Shown piece by piece: positions 33,775 through 60,938 of a stretch of DNA of 64,000 nucleotides. The DNA is from Diploscapter coronatus (Eukaryota > Nematoda > Chromadorea > Rhabditida > Rhabditidae), in NCBI GenBank assembly GCA_964036155.1, contig OZ038423.1, forward strand, positions 61,023,249 through 61,087,248, written 5' to 3'. A program made the position numbers and the translations under genes. How positions within the stretch are numbered: the stretch's first letter is position 1; every line of letters begins with the position of its first letter. The notes beneath the pieces are model-generated. The model did not search any database, was not told where the DNA came from, and saw nothing but the letters and a program-made list of their open reading frames with translations.

Positions 33775-36700
33775 ATGGAGAAAATCGTCAAGGCGATCCG
33801 AAAGCCGATGGACGTGTCGAGGAGGGAATCAAAGAAAAAAGACAAGGAGGTGAGTGTGTGAAGGGTGAATGAAGTCATGCTCGTGGATTCAAGTAGCAAG
33901 TAGGTGCATGAACATCAATCGATGTGATTTTCATAAATTTGTACGCGACAAGACTTCACGAACATGTTCAGAGAAATTGTGATAATAAAAGATGTGCGTT
34001 TCAACAATTCTGTTGTTTTCTTCTCATGTTTACACTTTCGCATGCTCACGAGCAGAATCTGAATCGTTCCTCAAAGTTACATGAAGCAATTGAACGATCA
34101 CTTCCAGAAGAAGGACAGCAACAAATCGAAAAGGGGCAAAAAGAAGAAGGATAGCAGCAAGCGCGAGTCGAGAAGAGATGTAATCATTATCGCTTGTATG
34201 ATAGATCCAATGAATACGAATTCGAGAAGAAGCTGAGTAAGCGATCGGCGACGGAAATGCTCGAGCGACGCAGCAAACAGGACCGATCGAGACGCACGAA
34301 GCGAGGAGGTTAGCAGAAAAATTCTTCTAAACTCCATCCAATTTTTTCCCACTTATCATCAGCCTTATTTCGCCCAAAAAGAATAGCAATCATAATCTGG
34401 AGATGATCGTTGCAGAGCAAGAGTCTGATTCGATCAACAAGCAGAGTGAACTAGTGTTCCGATTCGCGCAGATTGTCAAGCCCTTGGATGGTAGTGATAG
34501 AACGCCCAGGCAGAAGGAACTCTTTCGACTCTTTCTCGAGGTATTCGATGTGATGCATACCATTTTGACTGGAAAGTCGCATTATGGGTGCATGCGATTT
34601 CTAAACTTTTGAGCAAAAACTTGAGTCTATTCTAGAGTCCGCAAGTTCCACTCACTTTGTGAAGCAACAATTGGTCTCATTAATTGTTCTTCGTTAATTA
34701 GGCAATTTCGCGGGAAACTTTCTTCGACAAATATTCACGCGAACATATGGTCGAACGATTTGCACCGTTAAAACGCTATCTTCAATTTCGCGAAATCACT
34801 TGCAGATCCTAGTCTATTGATTTTCAAAGTCTTATTTCAATTATCATGGCATAATTGACTAAAATTTTAGCATGAACGTGGTTACTTCAGGAGTGTGGAA
34901 AGATGACTGCTCGAGGCCTCGTGGACGAGTACAACCAGAAAATCCGCTTCTACATGCCATCCTCGTGCACCCAGGAAGCGTTCAACTGCAACATGGACAA
35001 GAATCGATACAAAGGTGGAAATGGCACGATCATCTGAAAATAATGACTTATGAGCAAGTACTATATGGTGGACTGACGGAATGACGGGCCCAGGGGTGTA
35101 AGTTTTAGACACACGAGTATACACGCATAATGAGATAGTGTATATTTTCGAGTGAGTATGGGAGAGTGTGCCCTTTTCTCTCTCTTTCTCTCGACAATAC
35201 ACACTACCTCATTATGCGTGTACATGTGCGTATCTAAAATTCATACCCTTAATCTTCGAATACTTTTGCCCTACTCTGCTTCCCTTCCCTATCCTTAACT
35301 ATAAGCGTTCGTCAGCCCACCATTTAGTAACTGCCATCCTTTGAGCAGTACATGCATCTATATGAACTTATTTGAGAAAAGAAAAAACTTGTACCTTTCA
35401 AGTAGCCTAAAAATTTAGCACATTTTAGACGTGATTTGCTGCGATCAGACACGCGTCAAAATTCAGGATGGCGATCCCAACGACTACATTCACGCGAATT
35501 GGGTCAAGGGGCTCAACGCCAACATGGTGCTCACGCAGGTGAGGGAATAACGCTGTTTTCGAAATTGCTCGATGATGGTTCAAATTCAAGAGCTTGACTA
35601 AAATTATCAGCTTCATGATAACTAGATCTGCATGAAGTCCAAACTATCATAGCTTTGTCTACAAGCTACTTTCTTTCTTTGAACTCGAGCTATTCAGGGT
35701 CCAATAGAGCAAACGACGTTCGACTTCTGGCGAATGGTACTCCACATAAAGGCGCATATGATCATCATGTTGTGCGAGGTTGAGGAGAACGGCAAGAAGA
35801 AGTGCCACGTCTACTGGCCTGCCGAACCCAACAAGGAGCTCAGATTCACGCAGTTCAGAGGGGATCCCGATGGTTAGTGAGTCAAAATGGGAATTACATG
35901 CATTCTCTTCTCATCGTTCATCTCAACCGAAAAATACGATATTTTTATCATTATAGTCGCGGCGAACCTGATAATTACTATCAATGTCACGAAATATCAA
36001 TATTAACTAAAGACTTGAGTAAGAATGTTTTTTTGTCGATCTAAACGGAAAAAGATTATATTTTCAGACGTGATTATCGTGAAGAAGGTTAGCCAAGAGG
36101 AGACGCCATCGAAGATGAAGAAATACAAGTTGCTCGGCAAGCACTGGGTGAGCTCGAACCTTAAAGTGACTCGGGTACGCAATGCCAGCACGCTGACACC
36201 GGATCAACTCGAGCAGGCCAGGAAGTCCGCGTGGAAGGTCAAACATCATCAGTGTGTTACGTGGTTAGTCACTTTCAAATAGGAAACTATTGTCCTTCAA
36301 CAGAATAAAGATACACTTCGTCTTGTCTAGCTGATTGAATTAATTTTTATGATAAACTTCATTAAAGATGGTTTTTTGATGGTCGTAATATCGATGGAGA
36401 AAATCGTATTTTTTCAGGCCCGACAAAACCGTCCCGAAGTCCGGTCTGGCGATCCTACGAAAGTGGCACTATATTCGCGACCTTGGAAAGGACGAGCCAT
36501 GCATTATCCATTGCAGTGCGGGCATTGGTAGGACGGGAACATTCGTGAGAATTTTTGAAAATTTGAGTAGATTGCCAAGTTAAAAAATTTAGATCGCCAT
36601 CGAACTCGCCATTCAGACGCTGCTTAACTGCACGGAATTGAAGGTGCTCGATTTGGTCAGGAAGCTTAGGGGTTGGTTCTTTAAAAAATCTACTTTGTAT

Positions 36701-37742
36701 GTTAAAAATCACTTTTTTAACGCATTTTTGCATAAAACGTTTTTTTCAGTAAAAAAACTCACTTATCTATTTTTCAGACATCCGCCCCTTCAGCGTGCAA
36801 GTCGAAGTGCAGTACCTGTGTCTGGTGCTGATCGTCCTCGAGTTCGGCGTCAAGATGAGCTACCTGGATGCAGATAGCATTAAGGTAAAATTAAAAACCT
36901 CAGGAAAAACGTCAACTTATCTAATTGTCAACTTTTAGCTATACGAAATTCTAAAAGCAGATATCACCCAGTTCGTCGAGGCGCACCGGCCAACGCTTAA
37001 TCACAAGGACTGTGGAAAGGTAAGCTCATCAAAAACCACTATTTTCATCAATTTGATCGAGTTTCTCTTGATTTTCTTCAATGTTCTCACCAAAAGAACT
37101 TTAGGAATTAGCATAAAATCTGATTTAGGTACCAGACATGAAAGCGCTGCGCACGACAGAGGAGAATGTGCCCAAAGCGAGAACGCCGAGTGGCGGCATG
37201 CACGAGTACGCGAACATTCTGAACCCTGGAGTGGTAAGGGTGTCTAGAAAACATTTTTACATAGTCTGAACTTTGAGAATTTGGAGTTTGGAGCTCCATC
37301 TATTTACTTTTCGGGAAGTTCACTAACTCGTTTTTTCTTTATCGATACTATTTCATTTCAAAAATTGACGAATTTCCCGATAAGATCAGTTTTGCTCATC
37401 TAAAATTTCCAGACTACGCGGACAATGGCGACGATTACAGAGGACATGAAATCCGTGATGCCCTTTCAACCGCCCGGCTTAGGCAGCAACTTGCCACAGC
37501 CGATGAAAAATATATCGGTAAGTTGAAATTTTTTAAATTCGTTTTTTTCGACTAAATTGAATTTTTAGGATAGCTACCCCTCTCTTCAACAGACGCAGGT
37601 AACACAGAAGTATCAAGATCCAATGGAAGCTGCGACGCCGAGGGTTAGTTGAGAAAATAGAAAAAAAAAATAATTTCTGAAAAAATCCGAACATTGAAAT
37701 TTTAAGAGGACAAGAAAGATGGACGACACGGCGAGAAAATGA
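33775..37742 (+). CDS. Intracellular protein tyrosine phosphatase
   Basis: Removes phosphate from tyrosine in proteins. Sixteen exons join in phase (557 residues): 33775-33849, 34108-34179, 34227-34308, 34416-34540, 34891-35014, 35429-35538, 35698-35872, 36068-36263, 36418-36544, 36593-36671, 36778-36884, 36939-37019, 37129-37233, 37413-37517, 37569-37643, 37707-37742. The first about 75 residues are Lys/Arg/Ser-rich and look disordered. The catalytic domain shows KNRYKDVICCD, DYIHANWV, the WPD loop (WPDKTVPKSG, general acid Asp), the P-loop HCSAGIGRTGTF with nucleophile Cys and Arg, and the Q-loop IRPFSVQVEVQY, so all key residues are present. The tail (about 120 residues) is Pro/Gln/Met-rich. 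No membrane span or signal peptide. Its shape matches the expanded nematode cytosolic PTP family, often male germline; that role is inferred. AATAAA at 37837. Confidence 0.93.
35094..35248. repeat. Hairpin element in phosphatase intron 5
   Basis: The two arms (35094-35156 and 35186-35248, about 63 bases each) are inverted copies; the central ACACGCATAATGAG is perfect. The inner arm holds GATAGTGTATATTTTCGAG, which is identical to the hairpin in the MYST gene (43891-43910). The CT-rich loop is about 30 bases. Confidence 0.8.
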
Positions 37743-40476
37743 CACTCGTGAAGTGAATCAAACAAGCTGGGGAATGAAGGTTTCAATTTGGGCTCTATGA
37801 GAAAATGTCATATAATCAGCGCAATTCATACTCGCAAATAAATCGCATTGGTGCACAGGAAGTTTTGAATTGTTTTTTCTATTTACTTGAAGAATTTGAA
37901 GATTTACTGGACTTTGAGTGGTTTATCGGAAAGTTCATTTTCTTGATGAGAACGAGAATCACAACTTTTGATGAAAGCGTGATGAAAATCAGCTTCTGAC
38001 TAATATAGTACTGAATTCATGCGTTATTTCATGATTTTCCCAACAACTCTCAATCTTCAATTTATTACTTTTTGACTACCTCCACACTCATCTCACAACG
38101 GTGATTGATTTCCTCGTTCACATTGGGCATTTCAAGCTCTCGGACACATTTTTGGGGCGCGCAATTTTCATTTCTCCATCTTTTCGTCATCCCGCGTTTC
38201 GCTGTGTTATTGCACAGAGTCATTCCTCTTCCTTTTCGTTCTTTATTTCTTCTTTCCTTTCTTCTTGCTATTGAGCGATATTATGCCAATGGGCCCTGCT
38301 TGAGAGCAGCAAGTTTGTCAATTTCTGAAGTTTCAAATTTTCGATAAAACAAAGTGAATTTTCCAAGATATACCAACTTTTCTCGAATTGCATGAATTAG
38401 CATGCTTATTCACTTTAGGCTGCACCATTTTTGATAATTATTGACAGGTAGCAAACTAAATCATGCAATACCCCAATTCTGCCTACCATAATTTCACAAC
38501 CACTTCGTAGTTTGGTCACGCTTATATCTCTGAGTGTGCGGAACTTAATTTCAAAACCGGCCGGGTTATATCATCGATTTATCCCCCCACTTCAAAAAGT
38601 ATCGGTTCGCACTGTTTTTGCAGGGGGCTTCGGTCAAAAGACCTCGGGTATTTTCGCATTTTCACTGGTTCTCTTTTCTTTGAATTTATTTTTCTCTGCT
38701 CTATTTTTATTTTTCCCTCTTCAAAGTTCTTACTATTTCTCTAATTATTTTCTTTGACCCTCTCAAAATGGCGCTATTTTCGCAGTGCGCCATTTCTCTG
38801 CGTCCTCTTCATTCAATGAGCTATTTCGATTACTCTCTAACTTTTGCCCGATGCGTTTTTGTTGTCCTCCGGCTTTATTATCGATCTGTTTTCCTCTTAC
38901 TCTCTCCAAGTTCCATGCTATTCCCGCTTTTTTCGCTTCTTTTCTCTTATGGAATTCCCCTGCTGTTTTTCGTCTTTCGTTTTCTTTTCCCCTCCCGAAT
39001 TTCGTCACTCTCACACTCATGATTCCCCCTGCAGGAAGGCGGTGTGCGATTTTTCGGCCGTTCTTTCTTGCACTCTCTCGTTTTCCGCATTATATTTTTT
39101 TCTTTATTTCTCTCCGTCTATAACAATGCCATGCTATTTCTTCTTTCCACCTCATTTTCGAATACTATTTTCCTTTTTCTATCTTTCCTCTCTAGACTTG
39201 AAATGCTATTTTCATTATATGATCTCTCTGGGTCTCTTCTCTTTAGCATTATATTTCGTCACTATTTTCCCTTCCGCTTTGCCTTTACACGAGGATAGGT
39301 GAAAAACGACGAATGCAACCATTCAACTCGGTGCGTTACGTCTTCATTTTGATATTTCACGTGTTTATCTTTGCGGATGATCAATTTTCGACAGGGAATG
39401 ATAGATTTTAATCCCTTTTCAGAAAATCTTGATAAAGTGAGTAAAAACGTATCAGTTTTCATGGATATTTATCCAAATTTGTTGAGAATTTTATAATTTT
39501 CCATGAAATTTCGATAAAATAACGTCCTTTTCGGATTTTCATGTCTTTATCAAATACCTTTCAAAATTGATATGCAAAGCGATATTTTCCTGCAGAAACA
39601 GAACTTCCCACTTTTTGCAGAAAGTAGGAAATGTTATTTTCCCCTATCAAGCTTTTACTCACGTCATTTCTCTATATTCTCTACGCACGAAGTAGTTAGC
39701 CATAAACCACCTGATTCAGTTATGACGATAATTGCATTTTTCTGCTCGCCTACTTTTACGCAATTTTCAAACTTTTGTCATAAAATTTTCGCCGACCTTT
39801 AAGAATGATTAATTACGTTAATTTACTCATTTTTCTCAGAATTTCATCAATTTGTTGTTTTTTTCAACAATCCCATGCCTACCTAATTAACTTTTTCGAA
39901 AGCTTTGAAAGTTTAATTATTTTTCGCTTTTCTGCGCATTGTTTTTGACGCGACTTTGTACGGGCAGATTTTCCGTGGTGAATTTTTCATGACGACGTCA
40001 TATTTCATCTTTCTTTCATCTCATTTTCGAGCATACTGTCTAAAAATTCCTGGAATCATAATTTTACCTCCCAGAATTTCAAAATCTTCTTCCCTCGAGT
40101 AATTCTTTTCAAAAAAATCCTAAAATTTTACTTTTTCCTTCAAAATTCTAAATTTTCATTTTTTTCAAGATTCCTCAAAATTTCCCGAATTTCGTGCATT
40201 TTTCGTTGATCAGTGCTCATTTATTGCGTCACGAATCGCGTTAACCGGAAAATACGAACAAGAAATTGATAGCGATAAGACTGGTAGATAGACTGCTCAC
40301 GTAAAATGTACTCTTTTACTAAATCGTTAAAAAATTAGCAATGGAGCATAATTTAAATGAGCGGGTAGTTTTCGAGTTTTTGTCGAATTTCTTTATCGAT
40401 TTTTATCCAAATTTTTGCAGGCTAAGAATTTGAACATCGCGTGACGATTTTCGGAGTTTTTACATAACTTGCCAAA
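37743..40476. other. Intergenic region upstream of the MYST gene
   Basis: From about 38100 to 39300 the plus strand is strongly pyrimidine-rich, giving long but low-complexity reading frames (Phe/Leu/Ser/Arg) with no domain. It holds several ACTATTTCT-family units (about 38720-38741, 38905-38926, 39131, 39161, 39202, 39261), a small perfect 9-bp-arm hairpin (38766-38795) and AT-rich flanks. I see no gene. TTTTTGCAG at 40415-40423 may be the trans-splice or 5' UTR acceptor for the MYST gene. Confidence 0.5.
38700..39275. repeat. Pyrimidine-rich array of degenerate CTATTT units
   Basis: Repeated blocks of CT-rich sequence each carry a (C/A)TRCTATTTYC core: about 38728, 38909, 39131, 39161, 39202 and 39261. 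Spacings of roughly 30-60 bases are seen in the last part. This resembles the tandem-like cluster at 14770-14865. Confidence 0.45.
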
Positions 40477-55624
<15,148 letters not shown>

Positions 55625-58600
55625 AGGTAACCAACTTTTGGGCATTTTAAAGATTTTTTCTACAAACTCGCCTAAGTTGTATTTTTGAAGGAAAAAATGT
55701 CTTTTATTTAAAAGTTAACAAGTTAATGAGCTACTGAAAATCTATCAGACTTGATATTTCCGAACTCATTTAAACAAAAACTCGGCTATTTGATAGCAAT
55801 TTTTCAAATTTCCGACCTCAACCTACCCTCAATTCCTGTGAATTTTTCAACCCTACCACTCGCCATAATCAGCTCCATGTAGTTTTAAAGAATTTTCTCA
55901 ATGGAAACTTCTCAAATATCCGAATGTCATTGGCCTTAAAGTTAAATGTTTTTTGAAAGCAATCCTAATTTTATTTATCTGATCTGTGCATTAAAGTTGT
56001 CGTTTCTCAGTTTTCTCCTCGATTTTTTTTGGGTATATTTCAATTTACCCAATTTTTCCATGATTTCAACAAAAAACCCCTCTTATCACGATGATCAATA
56101 CATATTCACTTGGTATAATTTATCAATAATTGATCGTTTTATCTCAGCTGTTCTTTGTTTTAGTTGATTCTTTAGAAGGCTTGAAAATTTTGCTCCAAAA
56201 TTTAAAGTTTTAAAATAGAACATTTTGGACCGATTGTTTTCAAGCTTACCCCTACCTACCTTACTCTGTGAACCAACCCGGTGCATAAAATGCCACAATG
56301 ATCTTATTACTTGACGCGAAATGATAAAGAAAAAAAGTAGGCCACTTCTGCAGAAATTTTTATTTTTGGCTTCGCCCACTTTTATTCAAAATCAATTTTC
56401 TTTATCATTTCGCTTACTCATTCGTCTGAAAGTTGGATACAATATATCGTGGACAGACTTGTAAAATCTATTCACGTGCTAAAGAATAACCATTAAAAAT
56501 GGCTGGGATATTTTTAAAGTCTATTCGCGAAGTGGTTGCGTTGCGTCGTGATGCAAAGTTGCAACGGCAAAAACGCCTCCGCGAACGTATCAAATTTCAC
56601 ACGTTTTATCCTCAACAAAACTCGTATTTTTCTTGACGTGGAAAATATGACGATGGAGCTTTTCGGCACTTTTGTGAAGTTATTTTAATTTTAACAAAAA
56701 ATCACAAAAGTGCTGCAAACTTCAAAAATCATGGAAGTGACATTATCTGTGAACACCATAATTCTCGAGATCGCTAAATAAATTATTTGATCTTTTTCTG
56801 TTGTAAAATATAAGACGAACAAAGCGGGCTATGATACATCATCACTAATGTCTCAAGTTTGAATAGAATTTCAAGGATAAACTTGAATTTCAATAACGTG
56901 AATATACCTGCAAAGTCAAAGACAACTATTTTACCAACGGAGAGTCCAGGGTCCTGTTCCACAAATCTCCAAATCACAATATTTCAGACTTCATACTCGT
57001 GCAAGATTCAAGATAAAATAAATTATTAGTGGAAAAACGGGCAATATTCTAGAAAAATTCCAAATATAGTCTGATCAAAATATAAGGAGGCGTGGCCAGA
57101 CTACGTAGTATTTACACATGATTTATTTATGCGCACTACGCGTCACGCAAGGGTCAAGTAAGCTTTTCGGCAGCGTGGGAATTTTTTATGGAGGGGGTAA
57201 CCCTGCTTAAGATTGTAAAGCTATGCCAGCCATCTATATTTCCTTATTCTTTAACATTGTTGGAAAATTCCTTCTCCATTCAAGAAAACCAACCGCTTGC
57301 CTATATACGAGAATAAGCAGGTTAGGCGCGTTTCATTTACCCGAGCCAATCTTATTTCATTGGACACTTAGGCTTTTTTCCTTGAATTAGATTTCCGAGT
57401 ATACGATCTTGCTTTATAGGGCTATATTTTAGCTCATGGTAAGGTTTTTTTGGTAAAACCACTATGTAAAATATTCCAAGCAAGATTCTTGAGGCCATAT
57501 TTTAAAATGGGAGGAAATAATTTTGGTAAAACCCTTGTGGACCTCTCAAAATGTCGATTAGCCGTCCGGATTCTAAGGAGATTTTGGTTTGGAAATGTTT
57601 ACTTAGCTCACGATGGAGAATGAATGCTTGATGCGCGCCTTGAGACTAACGGGTGAGGACGAAGCCGGGAGGATTAGCCTTACGACAAGAGCTTGAGAAA
57701 ATCCTCGTTCTTTCAGAGGTTAGGTGGTTTTCTGGGAAGTGGAGTTTTTTAATATGTTAAAGCTGCTTTCTTTTCAATTTTTAAAGAGTGAATTCAGAGG
57801 TCAGAATTCTTTTTCTGCGAGACTCGACTTCTGATTTACTTACCTAACTAAAAAAAAGTTTGAGTATCAAGATATATGCAAAGATTGTATTTATCTCGAA
57901 TTTTTATGGTTTGCCTAAAATTTAACTAGAGTTTAGTTAGATCAAAACTTTCATTTTGAGATCAATTTTTTTCTATTTTGATATCAGAGCTTTCGATTTT
58001 AGCCTCAGATTGTGGTGGTTTGCATTCATTTTTCGTCCCTTCTTTCTCCGCTTTTCATTCTAGGCTAACCTTGAGGTCTGACTCGGCTTGGAATCAACTT
58101 GATTGATCACATTTCACCGTGCAGCGTCTTTCCTCAAATCAGCCTCAGTCAGCCCCGGGCTAAATCTTGAACTCTCCGCTACATCACCCAAAACTTCCGC
58201 TCAACATCTCAAAATTGAGAAACGCTCAAAACGTGCCCGATTTCGATTTTTCGAATTTTGACGAGGCTTACCGAAAAACTCATTGTTATGAAACTGAGAC
58301 TTACCTGCACGTTTTCACTTTGCGTGAGAATGTTTGAAGCGTTTGGGAGTTGTTTCGTTTAATTGATTTTCGAGATTATTCTTACGAAAAGCAACTTATA
58401 AACCGCATTACATCATGGCAAGAGGCATCGACGAAATGGGCCAGGGAATGGTAGGATATGATGCCTTCTCTTATACTATTTCCCATGTCTTGTATCATGA
58501 TGTGTTTCTTATTTACAAGTTGCTCTTTCGAAACTAAAATTGTCGGTTAATTCATTGAAATCTGAGATTTTTCCCGGTCTTCAGTCAGTTTTACTGCCCA

Positions 58601-58900
58601 AAGTTCGGTCCGTTAGTAAACCGCCTTCCAATTTCAATTTTGTCCTCCCCTACTTTCTAGTCTCCGATTGCTTCATTTCCTTCGAGTTTTAAATACCTTT
58701 GGAATTTTCCCAGACGTTTGTCTGCCCTACTCTTTAACATAGAATAATGGATTTGAAATTTTCCGGAAAAACTTGCAAACCTGCCCATACGTCTCATCTT
58801 ACAAACGTTCAGAACGAATCAGTGTTTATGTTTTAATGTCGTCTAAATTTTCCTAGGCTATTTCTTCAGATTGATTATTTCAGACGCTAAATTTGACCTA
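55625..58900. other. Intergenic region between MYST and globin genes
   Basis: No exon is supported. A perfect 12-bp-arm hairpin lies at 56666-56713 (GCACTTTTGTGA / TCACAAAAGTGC). A 1.4-kb less-AT-rich part at about 57.0-58.4 kb could be globin upstream control sequence. ACTATTTC occurs at about 58474. An ATG at 58415 opens 12 codons to a donor (ATG|gtagga, 58450), perhaps a 5' UTR exon with a short upstream frame. TTTCAG at 58877-58882 lies 18 bases before the globin ATG and may be its trans-splice acceptor. Confidence 0.45.
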
Positions 58901-60938
58901 ATGGGAAATTCCAACACGAGGGTGGCTTCGGAAAAACGGATTCGGAAAAATCGTCGGTTATCGGACACTTGCATAGCTCAGAAGAGGATAGTCGAAGATA
59001 TGGGGTTGCCTAAACAGGTACGGCTTTCTTATAATTAGACCATCTTGTATTTTTAGGCGATTTTTAAAATTTTATCCTCGAACGTTTTATCTAAAGTAAA
59101 ACATTCGGGAAAATTAATGTAACTTGAGAATTCTAACCTTCAGACTTCGTATAAATACAGTGACATGGCAATCAGGGTAAGAATGTGTAAAAATAGTGGT
59201 TTTGTAGGAATTTTGCTGTGAAGTTGACGAGTGCAGTGTCTTGCGATGAAAGAATTCTATAATTGCGTATATGGAAAATTTTTAGAAATGCTCCACACCC
59301 ATTCCTCCCTTGATTCGAATTCAAACTTCGGAAGAAGAAGAAATACCTATGAGCACGATGAACATTAATTCGGTGAGCTTAAAAAATATATTGAATTCTC
59401 GTGATTTTTACAATTTTTAGTCCGGCCCCCTAAATATTGAGTCCCACAAGATCATTACTCATCAGACCAACTCGCTAAAAGAAGTTCAGAGTCTAAGTTC
59501 GAGCAACTGTGATTTGGCCAATCCGTAAGAATCAATATTTAAATGAAGATCAACCTTTCTAAATTTTAGGCATAATTATAATAGTCTACCAGATCTAATT
59601 ATGAGGCCTTTGTCAAGGAATAGTCTACATTTACCGGTTAAACATATGAAAACTTACTCGTATCGAAATATGGGATCCGAAGGGGATGCACTAGATAAGG
59701 AGGTAGATTAGAAAAAGAATTTCATCCGATTTTTTTTTAAATGATAGACCTGTGAAATAATCCGATCTTCGTGGAATCGAGTTCAACGGAAACTCGAATC
59801 GCAGAAAACAACCTTCGGCGTGCACGTCTTCAAACGGATTTTGGAAAAGAATCGAGAGTTTCGACGGATTTTTGGATTGAGAGAGGTTAGAATTTATCTT
59901 TCGACACTAATATTGAGTATATTCTGTTAGATAGGGTAAATGAAACTGCGACTGAAATTGCGACTAGAAAAGAAGCTGATCTTCATGCTTCTAATACAAA
60001 TTCCATCACTCTTATTGCAAACAGCCATATTATCTGTTCTAAAATTGTAAATTTATCAATTTCACCAGAATTTCTACAAAATTGTTGTTTTCGTTAATTC
60101 ATCTGACTTCAGCACGAATGCATACAAAAACTGGATGAGAGTTCGCCTTGTTTACGACATTCACGTTTATTCACGGCGTGTTTGGCGCTGGCCGTCAAAA
60201 ACTCGGAAGAATTCGAGGCTCACGTTTCACCGACTATTTTCAAATATGGAGAACGGCATTACACGAGGACTTTGGTAAACACTTTCAATCTAAAGACCTA
60301 TTCACCCCACCAGCTTAAAATATTTTTCTTAATCTTAGTCTCGATTTTATCCTGTGCACTTGGTGGATAGTGAAATGGGAAAACAATCTCGAATTTGGTC
60401 AAACGAGATATTTTGAATCTTCGATTTCACACAAATGATAAAGTTATTTAGCGAATTGTAGAATTTATTAGAGTTTATAATCTAGTGAAGATCAGCTTAT
60501 TTATTTCAGGAACCCTATATGACCGAAGAGCGAATACGGTTCGTTTGCGCTCAGGTGGTTTGTAGCATTTGTGATCTGACGGATGACGTGCAACCTGAAA
60601 TCGTCGAGGCTTGGATCGAATTGATGAGGTATGTAATGAATTCTTCACTTAAGTTACTACCCCAGCTAAAAATTCTAAATTATGACAGTGCTAGCCAATT
60701 TAGTACGAGTTATTATCTTTAGCATTTTAATGCATTGAGCTATTTTTAGAAAAATGCTAAATTATATCAATGCTAGATGGACTCAATAGGAATTATTACA
60801 TTTATTTTATGTTTTTAGACATTTATTTTTAGAAAAATCGGCTCTAAATTATTGGACGGTTTCGAATTCGCGAAATTGACGGCTCAAAACAAAATCTCAT
60901 TCAAAAACACAGATAGTCGGTTGTTTTTAGTGCTATGA
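58901..60938 (+). CDS. N-terminally extended globin, predicted N-myristoylated
   Basis: Nine exons in phase (332 residues): 58901-59017, 59144-59176, 59286-59372, 59421-59524, 59570-59702, 59748-59885, 60113-60274, 60510-60628, 60833-60938. Residues 1 to about 158 are a polar, basic extension beginning MGNSNTRV, a good N-myristoylation start, so membrane attachment is likely. The globin fold begins at TCEIIRSSWNRV (the conserved A-helix Trp). Phe CD1 is in RRIFGL; a His in LRHSRLFTACLALAV lines up with distal E7; KYGERHY gives the proximal F8 His. With both His present, heme may be six-coordinate as in neuroglobin-like worm globins, suggesting sensing or redox work rather than oxygen storage; that is inference. 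AATAAA at 60962. I cannot match it to a particular glb gene. Confidence 0.88.

Noticed and set aside
31093..37742. Possible operon of troponin I and the phosphatase
   Set aside because: They are in tandem but about 665 bases apart, with an inverted repeat between and unrelated roles; nematode operon spacing is usually near 100 bases.
38785..39302. Overlapping long plus-strand frames (84-152 codons)
   Set aside because: Three frames are open at once in a pyrimidine-rich tract, which is what low complexity predicts.
58415..58450. Short ATG-led frame ending in a possible donor, before the globin gene
   Set aside because: Splicing to the globin acceptor at 58882 leads quickly to a stop, so at best a 5' UTR exon with a short upstream frame; unsupported as coding.
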